Assembly: GCA_946807835.1 (NCBI GenBank)
Contig: OX327683.1
Span: 7,321,001-7,385,000 of the forward strand
Direction of reading: 5' to 3'
From: Ailanthus altissimus
Taxonomy: Eukaryota > Streptophyta > Magnoliopsida > Sapindales > Simaroubaceae
Length of the DNA stretch: 64,000 bases
The notes under the pieces are model-generated. The model had not been told where the DNA came from. It saw only the letters and a list, made by a program, of their open reading frames with translations, and ran no database searches. Made by a program: the position numbers and the translations under genes. Shown one piece after another: positions 10,800 to 21,215 of this stretch (position 1 is its first letter; each line of letters opens with the position of its first letter).

Positions 10800-12903
10800 A
10801 AATTTTCTTTACCTTCGATATGTTTCATGGCATGGAGGATAAGTCTCATTCCATGGTTTGCAATAGGTATTCTCCTCAATCTAGCATTTTGATAGCTTTA
10901 TACGAGCCTTCCAATTGTTTCACTAATCTTCCCCGTATTTTTTTTATTGATGTTGAGGGCTTCCCTCAGTACCAATTCTCTTTCATTGATTTTTTTGGTC
11001 GAATATTTTTTCCAATTGTTTTTATAGATTGTGGCGTGGATAGCTGCAACGTCTTTAGCTTTGTTGATGATGTATTTTCCTTAGAAATAGTTTTGTCGTT
11101 AAACTCAAAGTTAAAAAATATGGTCATAAATTGGGGATGAATGCTTAGAGGGAAGCACCGCTTTTGTACCACAGATAAGTGCATATATGCCTAAAGGAAT
11201 CTTAGAAATTCCTCTAGCTATCTTCTATTCTTTCTCTCTAGTCTCTTCTTTAGAACTATAAAGATGGTTTTATTGGTGATTTTAACTCGTTCATTTGCTT
11301 GTGGATAAATATAAAGGAGAGTTTTTCTTGGATCTTATACTTGTTATAGAAATCATATACGATCAAAGCTATCAAATTAATTCATACTGTTTAAGACTAG
11401 TACTTATGTTCATTCTGAATTTAGTTATAATGTTAGTCCATAAGAATTTTTTTTTAAACCTTGAATCTGGTTATTTTGTCATAGGCCTTGGCTTCAACCC
11501 ATTTTGTGAAGTAATTTATTACAAGAATGAGGAATTATTTTCCTCTTATCGCTAAGGATAGGGGACCCATGATGTCTATACCCTATTGAACGAAGGGCTA
11601 TGGATCAGTGATTATGTGTAGGTTCCTTGTTGAGAGGTTGATTAGTGAGGCATGTTTTTGGCAATTTTCACATCTTTTCAGGTAATCCAATGCTTCCAAT
11701 TTCAAGGTAGGCCAATAGTATCGTTGTCTTAGTATCTTATGGGCTAGGACTTTTCTGCTAGAATGGTTTTCACAAGTTACTTCATTTACCTTATAGAGTA
11801 ATTCCTGGCTATTGTTCTTTGAGTATTCATCGCATATAGACACTTGAGAATGCTCGTTTGTTCATGGTATATTTAAAGGGTGTGAATCTTCTAAACTTAC
11901 TCCCGAGTTTCCTAACTTTCTTCTCATTATTGGGAAGTTTTTTGTCCTGCACAAAATCAATATAAGGAGTTATCCAATTTAAGAGAGTTGTGATTTCCAT
12001 AAGATACTTGGTTTTTATGCTTTGTTGTGTTGTTTCATCTTTTAATACGATCTTTTCTCAAGTAAGAAGTGGAACCATCTTGTAAAGCGAGTGGTTTGCG
12101 GCTGCTGCTTCTTTCACTGAGTTATTTACTTCTACATTTTAATTTCTTGATATCTGGGTAATGGAAAATTCATGTAACTTTCGGGCGACTTCCTTTGCTT
12201 TGGAAAGATAACTTTTCTTCCTCTCCTCATTTGTTGTATGCTTTTGTTCTGCTAAAAAGTGGCTAATAAGGAGTTTGTGTGGAGTAGTATTTTAATCATT
12301 AATTTGTGAACCACTTTTAGGCTTTCGATCAGTGCTTTATAATCTGCCTCGGTGGTGGATGTTGCTAAAAGCAACCTTATTGTGTGTTCAAGTATGAGTC
12401 CCTTCGGGATTTTAATCCGTATTCCTAGTTTTACTCTTTTTTAGTTTAAGAATTTATTTATGTGCATTTGTCAACTCTAATTGTTTATGCTGGATCCAAT
12501 GATAGGGTGTCTTCTTCTACGATATGCTTGCATTCTAACAAAAAGTTTGCCATCAGCTGTTCTTTTATTAGAAATCTTTGATATGTACTCGATGTCTAGG
12601 TGGATTAGCCTCATCGCCATCTTGGTGACCCTTTCCACAACATCAGGCCTAGATAGTATGTATTTTTAAGGGATAAAAAGTGTACACCACAATGACATGT
12701 GCTTCAAAGTAATTTCTTAACTTATCTTTAACTTGTATGAGGGCGAGGATGAGTTTTTGAACAATTAAATATCCTGTTTCTGAATCCAACAATACTTTCT
12801 TGGTATAGAAGATTGGTTTTTATTGTCCGTATGCTTCCTTAAACAATATTGCACTAACTGCTATTTTAAAAACAATGTTGTATTACAGAGTCAAAGGGAG
12901 AGG
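10800..12903 (-). pseudogene. pol: Gypsy pol remnant: RNase H and integrase
   Basis: Read from 12903 down, many frameshifts and stops break a recognisable sequence. RNase H pieces come first (QKPIFYTKKVLLDSE, then SSTTEADYKALIESLKVVHK near 12350). Next is the zinc-binding integrase domain at 11843-11598 with a His/His/Cys/Cys arrangement (LAHKILRQRYYWPTLKLEA, then CENCQ). The integrase core follows near 11590-11450 (GIDIMGPL, YFTKWVEAKAYDKIT), then its continuation (KYKIQEKLSF) and a C-terminal segment near 10900 (LEGSYKAIKMLD, GEYLLQTME). The CACTA element at 12907 separates it from its reverse transcriptase. It is not functional. Confidence 0.8.
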
Positions 12904-12954
12904 ATTCATTACAAAAAATTTGGCTTTTAGCTACTAATTTTTTTTTTGTGTGGC

Positions 12955-13500
12955 CTATAGTAATATTTAGTCACAAAAACTCAGTTCGTGACTAATAGTC
13001 ACTACATTTAGTCATGAAATAAAATTTTATGGCCAAATGAGCTAAATTTAGCCACGAATTTATAATTCGTGGCTAAATGTCACTGCATTTAACCAGAAAT
13101 TGAAGTTTTATGGTAAAATATCACTATACTTAGCCATGAAATGAACCTTCGTGGCTAAATGTCAAAATATTTAGCCACAAAATATATCGTTGTGGCTAAA
13201 TGTTATGCTATTTAGCCTCGAATTATATCTTTGTGGCTAAATGAAGTAACATTTAGGCATGAACTCTTAATTCGTGCCTAATTTTAGTGACTTTTAACTA
13301 CGAAGTATGAATTTATGGCCAAAAGTAGCATTATTTAGCAATGAACTATTCAATTCGTGGCTAATAAATTTTCCTCTCAAAATATTTTAGTTGTTAAAAT
13401 TTTCACTTTCTGCCCAATTATTAGCCATAAAAATGTCGTAGCTAAATTTATTTAGCAACGAATATTTCATGACTAATACTTTGGTTGCAAAATAATTTCA
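12955..13500. repeat. Left subterminal repeat array of the CACTA element
   Basis: Many copies of TTAGCCACGAA and TTCGTGGCTAAAT alternate, so units form inverted pairs. The best is at 13046-13078, with two perfect 13-bp arms around a 7-nt loop. In En/Spm such subterminal motifs bind the TnpA protein; the same role here is inference. Confidence 0.8.
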
Positions 13501-13979
13501 AATTAAAAATTTAATAATCATAAATGTAATTAAACCTAAAATTTGTAATTGCAGTTTATTTGTATATAAGTTCAATTAGAATTAGAATTATGTAATAATT
13601 GAAATTAAAATCTAAATTAAAAATGTAATAATTATTAATTGGAATTAAAATTAAAATTAAATATATAATAATTAGAATTAAAAATATAACAATTATAAAT
13701 GTAAATGCAATTGAAATTATAATTGTAGTTATATGTAATTACATGTTGTTGGTATTAGAATTGAAGCCGTAATTATAATTGGATATTTAATGATTAGAAT
13801 TGAAATTAGAATTTGAAATAAAATAATTATAAATGTAATTGGAATTCAAATTCTAATTGGTATGTAATTGAAATTAGAATTGAAATTGTATTTTATAATT
13901 TGAAATATAATTATTAGAACTGTAATTTGAATTAGAATATAATATTTATAAAACATAATTAGAACTGTAATTGTATGTA

Positions 13980-14650
13980 ATTGAAGTTAGAATTGAAATT
14001 ATAATAATTAGAAATATAATCATAAAAATTGAAAATTGAATAGAAAATATAATAATTACCAACATAAATAGAATTGAATATAATTGGAGTTAGAATTATA
14101 ATATTTAACGTAATTGAAATTGAAATTAAAATTAAAACATTGAATGCAACTGAAATTGAAACTGAATTAGAAATTATAATATTTAATATAATTAAAATTA
14201 ACAAATGAATTGGAATTACAATATTTAACGTAATTGAAATAAAAATTAGAATTAAAATTATAATATTATTTACCGTAATTAATATTGAAACTAGAATTAT
14301 AAGTATAATATTTAATGTAATTGAAATAAAATTATGATTTAGAGTTATAACATTTAATGTAATTGAATTCAAAATTGGATTTAAAATTATAACATTTAAC
14401 GTAATTAAAACTTAAAATTAGATTTGTAATTATAACATTTAATGTAAATGAAATTAAAATTGGATTTGAAATTATAACATTTAACGTAATTAAAATTAAA
14501 ATCAGACTTTGAATTATAATATTTAATACAATTGAGATTAAAATTAGATTTGTAATTGTAACATTTAACGTAATTGAAATTGAAATTAGATTTGGTATTA
14601 TAATATTTAAAGTAATTGAAATTAAATTGGATTTTGAATTTTTTTTATTC
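13980..14650. repeat. AT-rich tandem repeat, period about 42 bp
   Basis: A core like TAACATTTAACGTAATTGAA recurs about every 42 bp (near 14347, 14390, 14432, 14474, 14517, 14558 and 14601), with looser copies from 13980. The sequence around it (13500-13980) is similar low-complexity AATT-rich DNA. It fills the middle of the CACTA element. Confidence 0.8.
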
Positions 14651-16679
14651 TAAAAAATTAGATTTAGAAATTTCCGAACCAATTAAAGTCTAACAATTAA
14701 CGTAATTGAATTATGTAATTTAAACATTTAACATTATTAAACATAATCGAATTTGAAAATTATAACATTTAATATAATTAAATTGGTACTTATGTAATTT
14801 TTATTTAAAAATTAATAAAATTAATTTCGATTAAATTTAAATAAATTTTAATACATATATCTTAACAATATATTAAAATTAAAATTAAAATAAAAATAAA
14901 TGTCAATAAATTGTTGATACTATAGTACTAAAGATATTAAGTGTTAGAGAATTAGTGATACTATAGTATCATAAACCTAAAATTAAATATCTCTTTCTCT
15001 CTTTCTCTCTTCCTCATTCTATTATTAGTTATTTGCACATAAATCATTTGGTCACATATCTCTTTCTCTCTTCCTCATTCTATTATTTGTTGTTAAAGCA
15101 AATTTATATTCATATACTCAAATCATCTATAGTATACTTAAATCCTCTATAATATACTGTTGCCTTGAGCTTGAGATCATCATCACTAATTAATTGGCCT
15201 TGGCTTCTTGCTAACTTATATATATTCAGCCTCTGTTTTTACTTTATAAAAGTCTTGCATTTTAGTTTTAACTTTCAAAAAGTTTAGTGATGATGCAGAT
15301 TCAAGAATAGAACCTCTGACCTTTCAATTTTTATGAAGTTATAACTTTTTCTATTAAACTTCAATTGAGTATTGTAAATTACACTACGTTCCCAACTTAA
15401 TAATCTTTCTAATGATTATTAATTTGAATATACAATCCGATTACAAAGAAGTCAAAAATTCGAAAAGCCTCAACTTTTGTACTTACGATGCCAAGTTTAT
15501 ATTACTTTTGACTTTTTTGCAATATTTTTAAAATATCTTTTTGTAAGAAATTTCAAATTCATTTTTGCAAAATTGTACTGAAAGTAGACATATAGAGATT
15601 TTAAACTATATATAAATTGTAGACTTAATTCTTTTAGATCAATATAGAATAATTCTTAAAATGGCCCATAGACATAGACAGAAATTGCAAGATTTTGTAT
15701 TTAATATTTTTATAAGATAATCTCTGTTCGCATTAATTTGAGGTTAAATGAATTGGTTAGATAGCAATTACGAGATTTTATATTCTTAGGACCAATGCTT
15801 ACAAAGGTGTTATGGTTAATAATGAAAAATCAAGATTCTATATAAATGACAACATCTAAAATACCTTAGTTCTGATTATTAAAAACTTAAAATGACTGTG
15901 TTGTTATGTGATGAAAGAGTTAAACAATATTTTTGGTCATGGAATTGTATATAATATGATACGAAACAGGAAAAATTCTATTCTGTTGTGTTTTGTTTGT
16001 TTCGATTATGTATGCTTACAATGTTTTATCAAATGTGTTAGATGTTTGATTGCTGAAATTGATGAAAATTTGTTATTATGTATGATTACAACGTTTTATC
16101 GATTGCGTTAAATTTTTTCTTTAATTTCTAGTTGTTATTGATGGATCTTTTGCTCTTATATTAAAAATTTATTATGGAGAGGCTTGACAACTTACAACTT
16201 ATAGACTCTCATGTGAGGAACAATAGTAGCTCACAGAAGAGCAAACAACTGCAAGTTGTAGATGGCCTCAGCTAGTAGCAGCCCAAGCCCTGACAACTTA
16301 CAACTTTCAGATAACATCTACTAATAATACAAGTCATGGAGAGGCTTTCACAAAAGAAACGTAAGGGATAGAAGAAGAGTTATAGAAGCTTTTATATATT
16401 AGAATATTTTTAGTAATTTACTGTGGTAACATTTAGATGTATTTTTAGAACTCTTGTAGTTTTTTTAAGATATAAATTGAGATGCTTTGTACTCTTTAAG
16501 AAACTTTGTTTAGATGCTTAACAATTGTAATTTTATTGTAAATAAATAAATAAAATTATATTTACATAGATATGATATTTATGTATTGAATTGTAATTTA
16601 TAAATAAATTTAGAATTCTAGTCCAATAATTAAAAATTTGAAATTATTACAAATATTTTAAATTAAATATTTAAATAAT

Positions 16680-16950
16680 AAAATATTTAGCTACAAACAT
16701 AAATTTTATGGCTAAATAGAATGACTCAAAATTTTGTGGCTAAATAGTATATTTGGCCATAAACTGTTCGTGGCTAAAATTTTGTAGCTAATTATTTTTA
16801 ACCATAAAATTTATTAAATATAAATTTTGTGGCTAAATACAATTCGTCATGAACTATAGGAGACAAAAATTGCCATAAAAATATTTTATGGCCGAAACTC
16901 TTTAGCCATGAAATTTGTAAATTTAGCCACGAAACTCGTTGCGGCTAAAA
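16680..16950. repeat. Right subterminal repeat array of the CACTA element
   Basis: Copies of TTAGCCACGAA, TTTGTGGCTAAATA and similar motifs lie just inside the right end, mirroring the left array. Between the arrays, 14650-16680 shows AT-rich sequence, a short direct repeat of a CT-rich segment (14986-15025 and 15056-15092) and no supportable gene. Confidence 0.75.
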
Positions 16951-16971
16951 TCCAAATTTATTGTAGTGATT

Positions 16972-17751
16972 GGTGGCTTTCCCAAATATTTCTTCACATA
17001 TTATAAGGCCCTCATAAATTTTCATTTTTAGCTATGATGGCTTGGAAGAAATGCCTGCATATATTAGACATTTTGGAGATAAACTTACTTAATGTTGTTA
17101 TCCTTTTGTTCGTGATCTATACTTCCTTTAGCGTTTTGGGTATGGCAATATGTTTTAGGGTTTGGATCTATGATAGGTCAAATTTATGTCCCTCTGTGCT
17201 TATGGATGTGTCCTAAGAAGGTTTTGGATGAGATTCTAAAGGTGCACTTAACTAGATTCAAGCATAGCATGTACTTTCATAGGACGTTAGACACTTTCTA
17301 AAAGTAGGTCTTCTGCTTTTTTATTCTTAACCACGGTGTCATCTATGTAAGATTTCACGATCTTTTTATTAGCTTTTTAAAAACTTTGTTGACTAGTTTT
17401 GAAAGGTGACTCCTGCAATCTTTAGACCAAATAGCACCACCTTGTAGCAAGAGTTTCCTCGTTCAATCACAAAGATTTTTTTTCATCTTCTAGATTATAT
17501 TAATCTATTTATACCCTATATATATATATTTACGAATGATAGTCTTTTATATCTGATTGTTGCGTCTACTATCTGATCTATCTTTGAAAGCAGAAAGAAT
17601 TATGTAGAGTTGATTTGTTGAAGTTTAATGTAGTCTACACATACTTGCCATTTTTTTTTTTCCATAATCACTACATTAGAAAACTACTCGGGTAGTGGAC
17701 TTCCCAGATATGGCCATCTTCTAACAGCCTATTGACCTCATCATTGATACT
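16972..17751 (-). pseudogene. pol: Gypsy reverse transcriptase remnant
   Basis: On the minus strand broken frames give reverse transcriptase segments: INDEVNRLLEDGHIWEVHYP near 17745-17690, VDYIKLQQIN, LLSKIDQIVDATI and YKRLSF, then LVNKVFKKLI and LVKCTFRISSKTFLGHIHKH near 17250-17170. These match the palm and fingers of Ty3/Gypsy reverse transcriptase, but stops and small indels occur every few tens of codons. Solo LTR Y1 interrupts its N-terminal side. A further piece (HLTIDRK) resumes at 18781-18870 beyond that LTR, as expected if one gene was split. Confidence 0.75.
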
Positions 17752-18780
17752 TGTTAAAAAATTGGTGATTCAACAATCTTGGTTGGATAAGAATTGAGAT
17801 GAATACTAAAATGGAGAGTCACAAGAAGTCTAGAACGTGTGGGACACTTATGGAGAAGTCTAGGACGTGTGAGACACAAAGGAGAAAATAAAAAGAGACT
17901 TGAAGACGCGAAGGAAATGAAAAAATCGTAGGAGAAGCTGCCAGCGCCACGGCACCCAGGGCTGAGCGCCGCAACACAGAAGACCAGCGCCGCGGCGATG
18001 GGCTCGAGAAGGGCCAGCGCCGCAATGCCCAGGGATGAGCACCGCGGCATCCAGACGCGTCAGGATGTCCGTTTTGGTTCGGGATTTCGAGTTTTGGAAA
18101 GTTTTGAACTTCCAAAACAAGTGGACTCTTACTCCAACAAGGAATAAGGTTAGTAGGCACGAAATATACCCTATATAAACACTTGTAAACCTTTGTTTAA
18201 GATTAAGCATTTAAGGTTTCAAGATGTAACCATAAGAGAGAATAGATGAGTTAGGTAGGCACTAAGTGCGTGGTGCACTAAGGTGTAACCTTTGGGGAGT
18301 ATTTTTTCTTTAGGTTCTTTGAGTGAATAAAAGAGAAACACCATAGATCATTTTGGCTTAGATGCTCGGGCTATTCTTGTGTTCCTTGTAAAAATCTCTT
18401 ATGAGGAGATACTAAGAGATCTTAGGGAGATATAGTGATCAAGGGTAGATACTTAAAGGTCTCTATGGGAGATACTAAGGGGTCTTATGAGATCATTGAT
18501 GATGTAAGAAGATACTTAGTAATCTATTTCAATAATAAGAAGCTGGATCATGGATCCTCCGTGGACGTAAGTAATTTTGGGCTGAATCACGTATATCTTG
18601 TGTCTTGTTGATTGGTTTATTTTCTTTATCTTTTGTTGGTGTGTTAATCTTATGTGTTCTTTTTTGTGGTATCAAGTTATGGTTTTTCGCTGCGCATAAA
18701 ATAAAAGGGGTATCAAAATTGTAACTTAGTTGATACCATAAGAATATTAAATTAAAATGCATAACTTGATATCCGTAACA
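17752..18780 (+). repeat. Solo LTR, family Y, copy 1
   Basis: A 1,029-bp block running TGTTA...TAACA with a perfect 5-bp target duplication ATACT (17747-17751 and 18781-18785). It has a GC-rich module (17940-18055) and a TATA box (TATATAAAC near 18172-18180). It matches the reverse complement of 27129-28028 from end to end. Short open frames on its minus strand within the GC-rich module are unlikely to be genes. Its last 120 bp contain several GGTATCA/TGATACC motifs that could pair with each other. The parent family is not identified. Confidence 0.85.
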
Positions 18781-20315
18781 ATACTCATTTTTTTTTGTCT
18801 TTGTCTGACCAAGGTGTTAGTGCCCAACACCACCTTTCTATCGATAGTCAAATGGTCTTACTGTACTTCTTTTTTTTTTATAATTAAGTGTATGTATTCT
18901 TTCACCTATGAAAGTTCCTTTGACCATCTATCTTGTAGTTGTTATTTCGTAAGCGTCACTTTCTTTAAAGGTAGAAGAACCTGTGCTAAAGTCGTCGTGT
19001 TACTTGGTGTTCCAACCTCAAAATTGAACACATCTAAAACTTTTTATATTAAGTGACAAGTTAAAAAAAAAGTCACTTAATTTATTTTGATGAAAGTGTC
19101 TTAAATTCATTTATTTTAGTGAAAATATCTTAAATTCAATGTTATAAACCAATAAAACATACAAAGCTAAAAAGGTTTGAATTTAAAAGTAATTGTTATT
19201 TAAACTTCAAACAGAAAAATAAATATATCTCTTAATATGATTTTTCCAAATAGATACTCGATTTAAAGCTTGACAAGCCTGAGATCAGATTCCATTTGTA
19301 TTATGCCATACCTTGCCAAAAACAAAATTGACCATTTTATAAATGCTCATTTGCTTTTGGTAGTTGATTAGCAACTTATTTATTTATTTCCTTTGTAGTT
19401 AATTAAAACAAACAAAAATATTTCTCGTTGTAAAACAAATGTATTTTATTAATATTAAATATTTTCTAAATACATTAATATTTAATACTCATTAAAAAAA
19501 ATAAATACATTATGATTTTTTTTATTTTTTAAACAATTATTTAAAAATAAATAAAATAATAAAAACTATAAATATTTGTATTACGGTGAAAGGATGAACA
19601 TTCTAGTTAGTTTATTTTTAATTTTATATTTTAGAATTTTATTAATATTTAATATTTTAATATTTTTGAGAAAGAATAATTTATGCAAAAAAAAAAGAGA
19701 GTAAAAGAATGATGTTAATAATGTAAAGGTATATTAGTAAAAAAACAATAAAAATTAGAATTTAACATAATCTTTGTAACTTCAGAGAAAGTTTTTTGAT
19801 AATATAAAATATCAAATGGTAAGTGGTAATGTTCAAACAACAAAGGATCATATATGGTTCCTCTATTATAAATGAATAAATATGTGTAAAATTTTAAAAA
19901 TTATTAAAAATTTAAGTAAACTCAAATCAAGAAAGGATTTTAATTTTTTTTCTTATATTTGTTCATATTAATTATCTAAGGCAAAATAATCCCTTTATAA
20001 TTTATCTTATGTCAACATTAACATAACCCAACATAAGTAAGTTTTGGTACCGAATTCTAAAGAATATTGGATTTCATTTTATTTTACCATGCATAGACTA
20101 ATTAGAAAAGATTTACAACTCGTACATTCTTAATAGGAGTTTGATCAATGAAATGACAATTAGTCAAAACGTGTCTGTCTATGCTATGTAGTTAAAATAA
20201 TGTTTTAAAGAGTCAAAAAAAAAAAAAAAAAGACGGAATTTAAAGAATTTTCATAAAGACATATCAAATAATATTTAATATCATCAATTACTTTTTTGAT
20301 TTAATTTAATTTAAT
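18781..20315. other. AT-rich intergenic stretch
   Basis: Apart from about 90 bp of Gypsy remnant at the left edge, I see no gene. There is a short perfect inverted repeat at 19048-19081 (10-bp arms ATTAAGTGAC), homopolymer A/T runs and a poly-A run near 20216-20232. Confidence 0.6.
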
Positions 20316-20320
20316 ATTTA

Positions 20321-20932
20321 CGTTGAAACGAAAATAATCAAATAAATAATAAAATTAAATTATATATTACAGTAATCAAGTAATTAAGTAAGAGAAAGAA
20401 AATAGAAAAATAATACACGAAATTTATGTAGTTCGGTAACTTATTTACGTCTACGACGGATCAAGATCACACTATTTTATTATTGAATCACAAGTCACTT
20501 ACAAAATATACATTTTATAATAAAGAACTGACAAAGAACTTACTTCTCTTATAGATTAGGAGTTTCTCTTGTAAAGAATCACAAATATTGTTTTGATTAC
20601 TAAGATATCACAAAGATTACTTAAATGTGTTTACAAGCCAATAGAAGACTTTTATATAGGCTTTATGACGACTTAAGTTAACCATAAACGTGTGAGAGTT
20701 GTTTTAGGGAGACCTAAAATAATTATGAGACAAAATAAAATGAAAAACTTATTTCTCACACTAGCGCTGCAACGTTGGACGAAATCGCGCCCAAAGTCGC
20801 GGCGCCTAGCCTTGGGCAGTTGATCCTTCTCCAATCATCTCTTTTCGCATTCGTCTTGCTTCCCCGCGTATACAACGTATATGGTTTGTTCCCAAAATTA
20901 TATTACAATAATTTTTAATCAACTTTCTCACA
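20321..20932 (-). repeat. 3' LTR of the Copia element at 20-25 kb
   Basis: It aligns with 24981-25632 along its length, with many substitutions and small indels. Read on the minus strand it has a GC-rich module at 20818-20763 and a TATATAAA-type box near 20658-20650. A purine-rich tract (GAGAGGATT) lies just internal to it, as a polypurine tract should. Confidence 0.8.
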
Positions 20933-21215
20933 AATCCTCTCATTGATTCAAAATCATTCACAAAGTATTCTCAATCTTTCATCTTCGCATCTTTGGTCAT
21001 CTTCACATAACCGTAACTCTAATTAAGTTATTGCATAGGATAAATTTAACTGATAACAGTAGCTTAGTCAACATGTTAACAGGATTTTCAATCGATACTA
21101 TCTTTGTTAGACTAACTCCATCACTTTGGACAATCTCTCGAATGTAATGAAGCCGTATATCAATGTGTTTAGACCTCTTATGAAAAATTCAATGCTTTCT
21201 TAGGTGTATGACATT

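Larger units (their letters stand above)
12907..16968. mobile_element. Non-autonomous CACTA (En/Spm-like) DNA transposon
   Basis: The left end reads CATTACAAAAAATTTGGCTT and the right end, reverse-complemented, CACTACAATAAATTTGGATT, a slightly diverged terminal inverted repeat of the CACTA type. It is flanked by a perfect 3-bp target duplication ATT (12904-12906 and 16969-16971), as the superfamily requires. Subterminal arrays of TTAGCCACGAA and its complement lie inside both ends. The 4.06-kb interior has no transposase frame; its longest open frame (14372-13959) is low complexity from an AT-rich repeat. It sits inside the Gypsy pol, between RNase H and reverse transcriptase. It could move only if a transposase were supplied by a related element. 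Confidence 0.9.
3580..18870 (-). mobile_element. Decayed Tat-like Ty3/Gypsy element, broken by three insertions
   Basis: On the minus strand the recognisable order is reverse transcriptase (about 18870-18781 and 17751-16972), RNase H and integrase (12903-10800), a tandem repeat in the 3' region (10690-9590), and a gag-like frame on the opposite strand (3886-9235). Some members of the Tat lineage are known to carry 3' UTR minisatellites and antisense extra ORFs, so this arrangement suggests one Tat-type element. It is interrupted by solo LTR X1, a CACTA element and solo LTR Y1. The LTRs were not identified, so the outer limits are approximate, and joining the antisense ORF to the pol part is an inference. 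Confidence 0.6.

Noticed and set aside
13959..14372. 137-residue open frame on the minus strand
   Set aside because: It is an Ile/Asn/Thr-rich artefact of the 42-bp AT repeat in the CACTA element.
17754..18210. Three overlapping minus-strand frames of 98-116 residues
   Set aside because: They lie in the GC-rich module and leader of solo LTR Y1, overlap in all frames and match nothing.
19048..19081. Perfect 10-bp inverted repeat as a terminator or MITE
   Set aside because: Too short, no target duplication and no neighbouring transcript.
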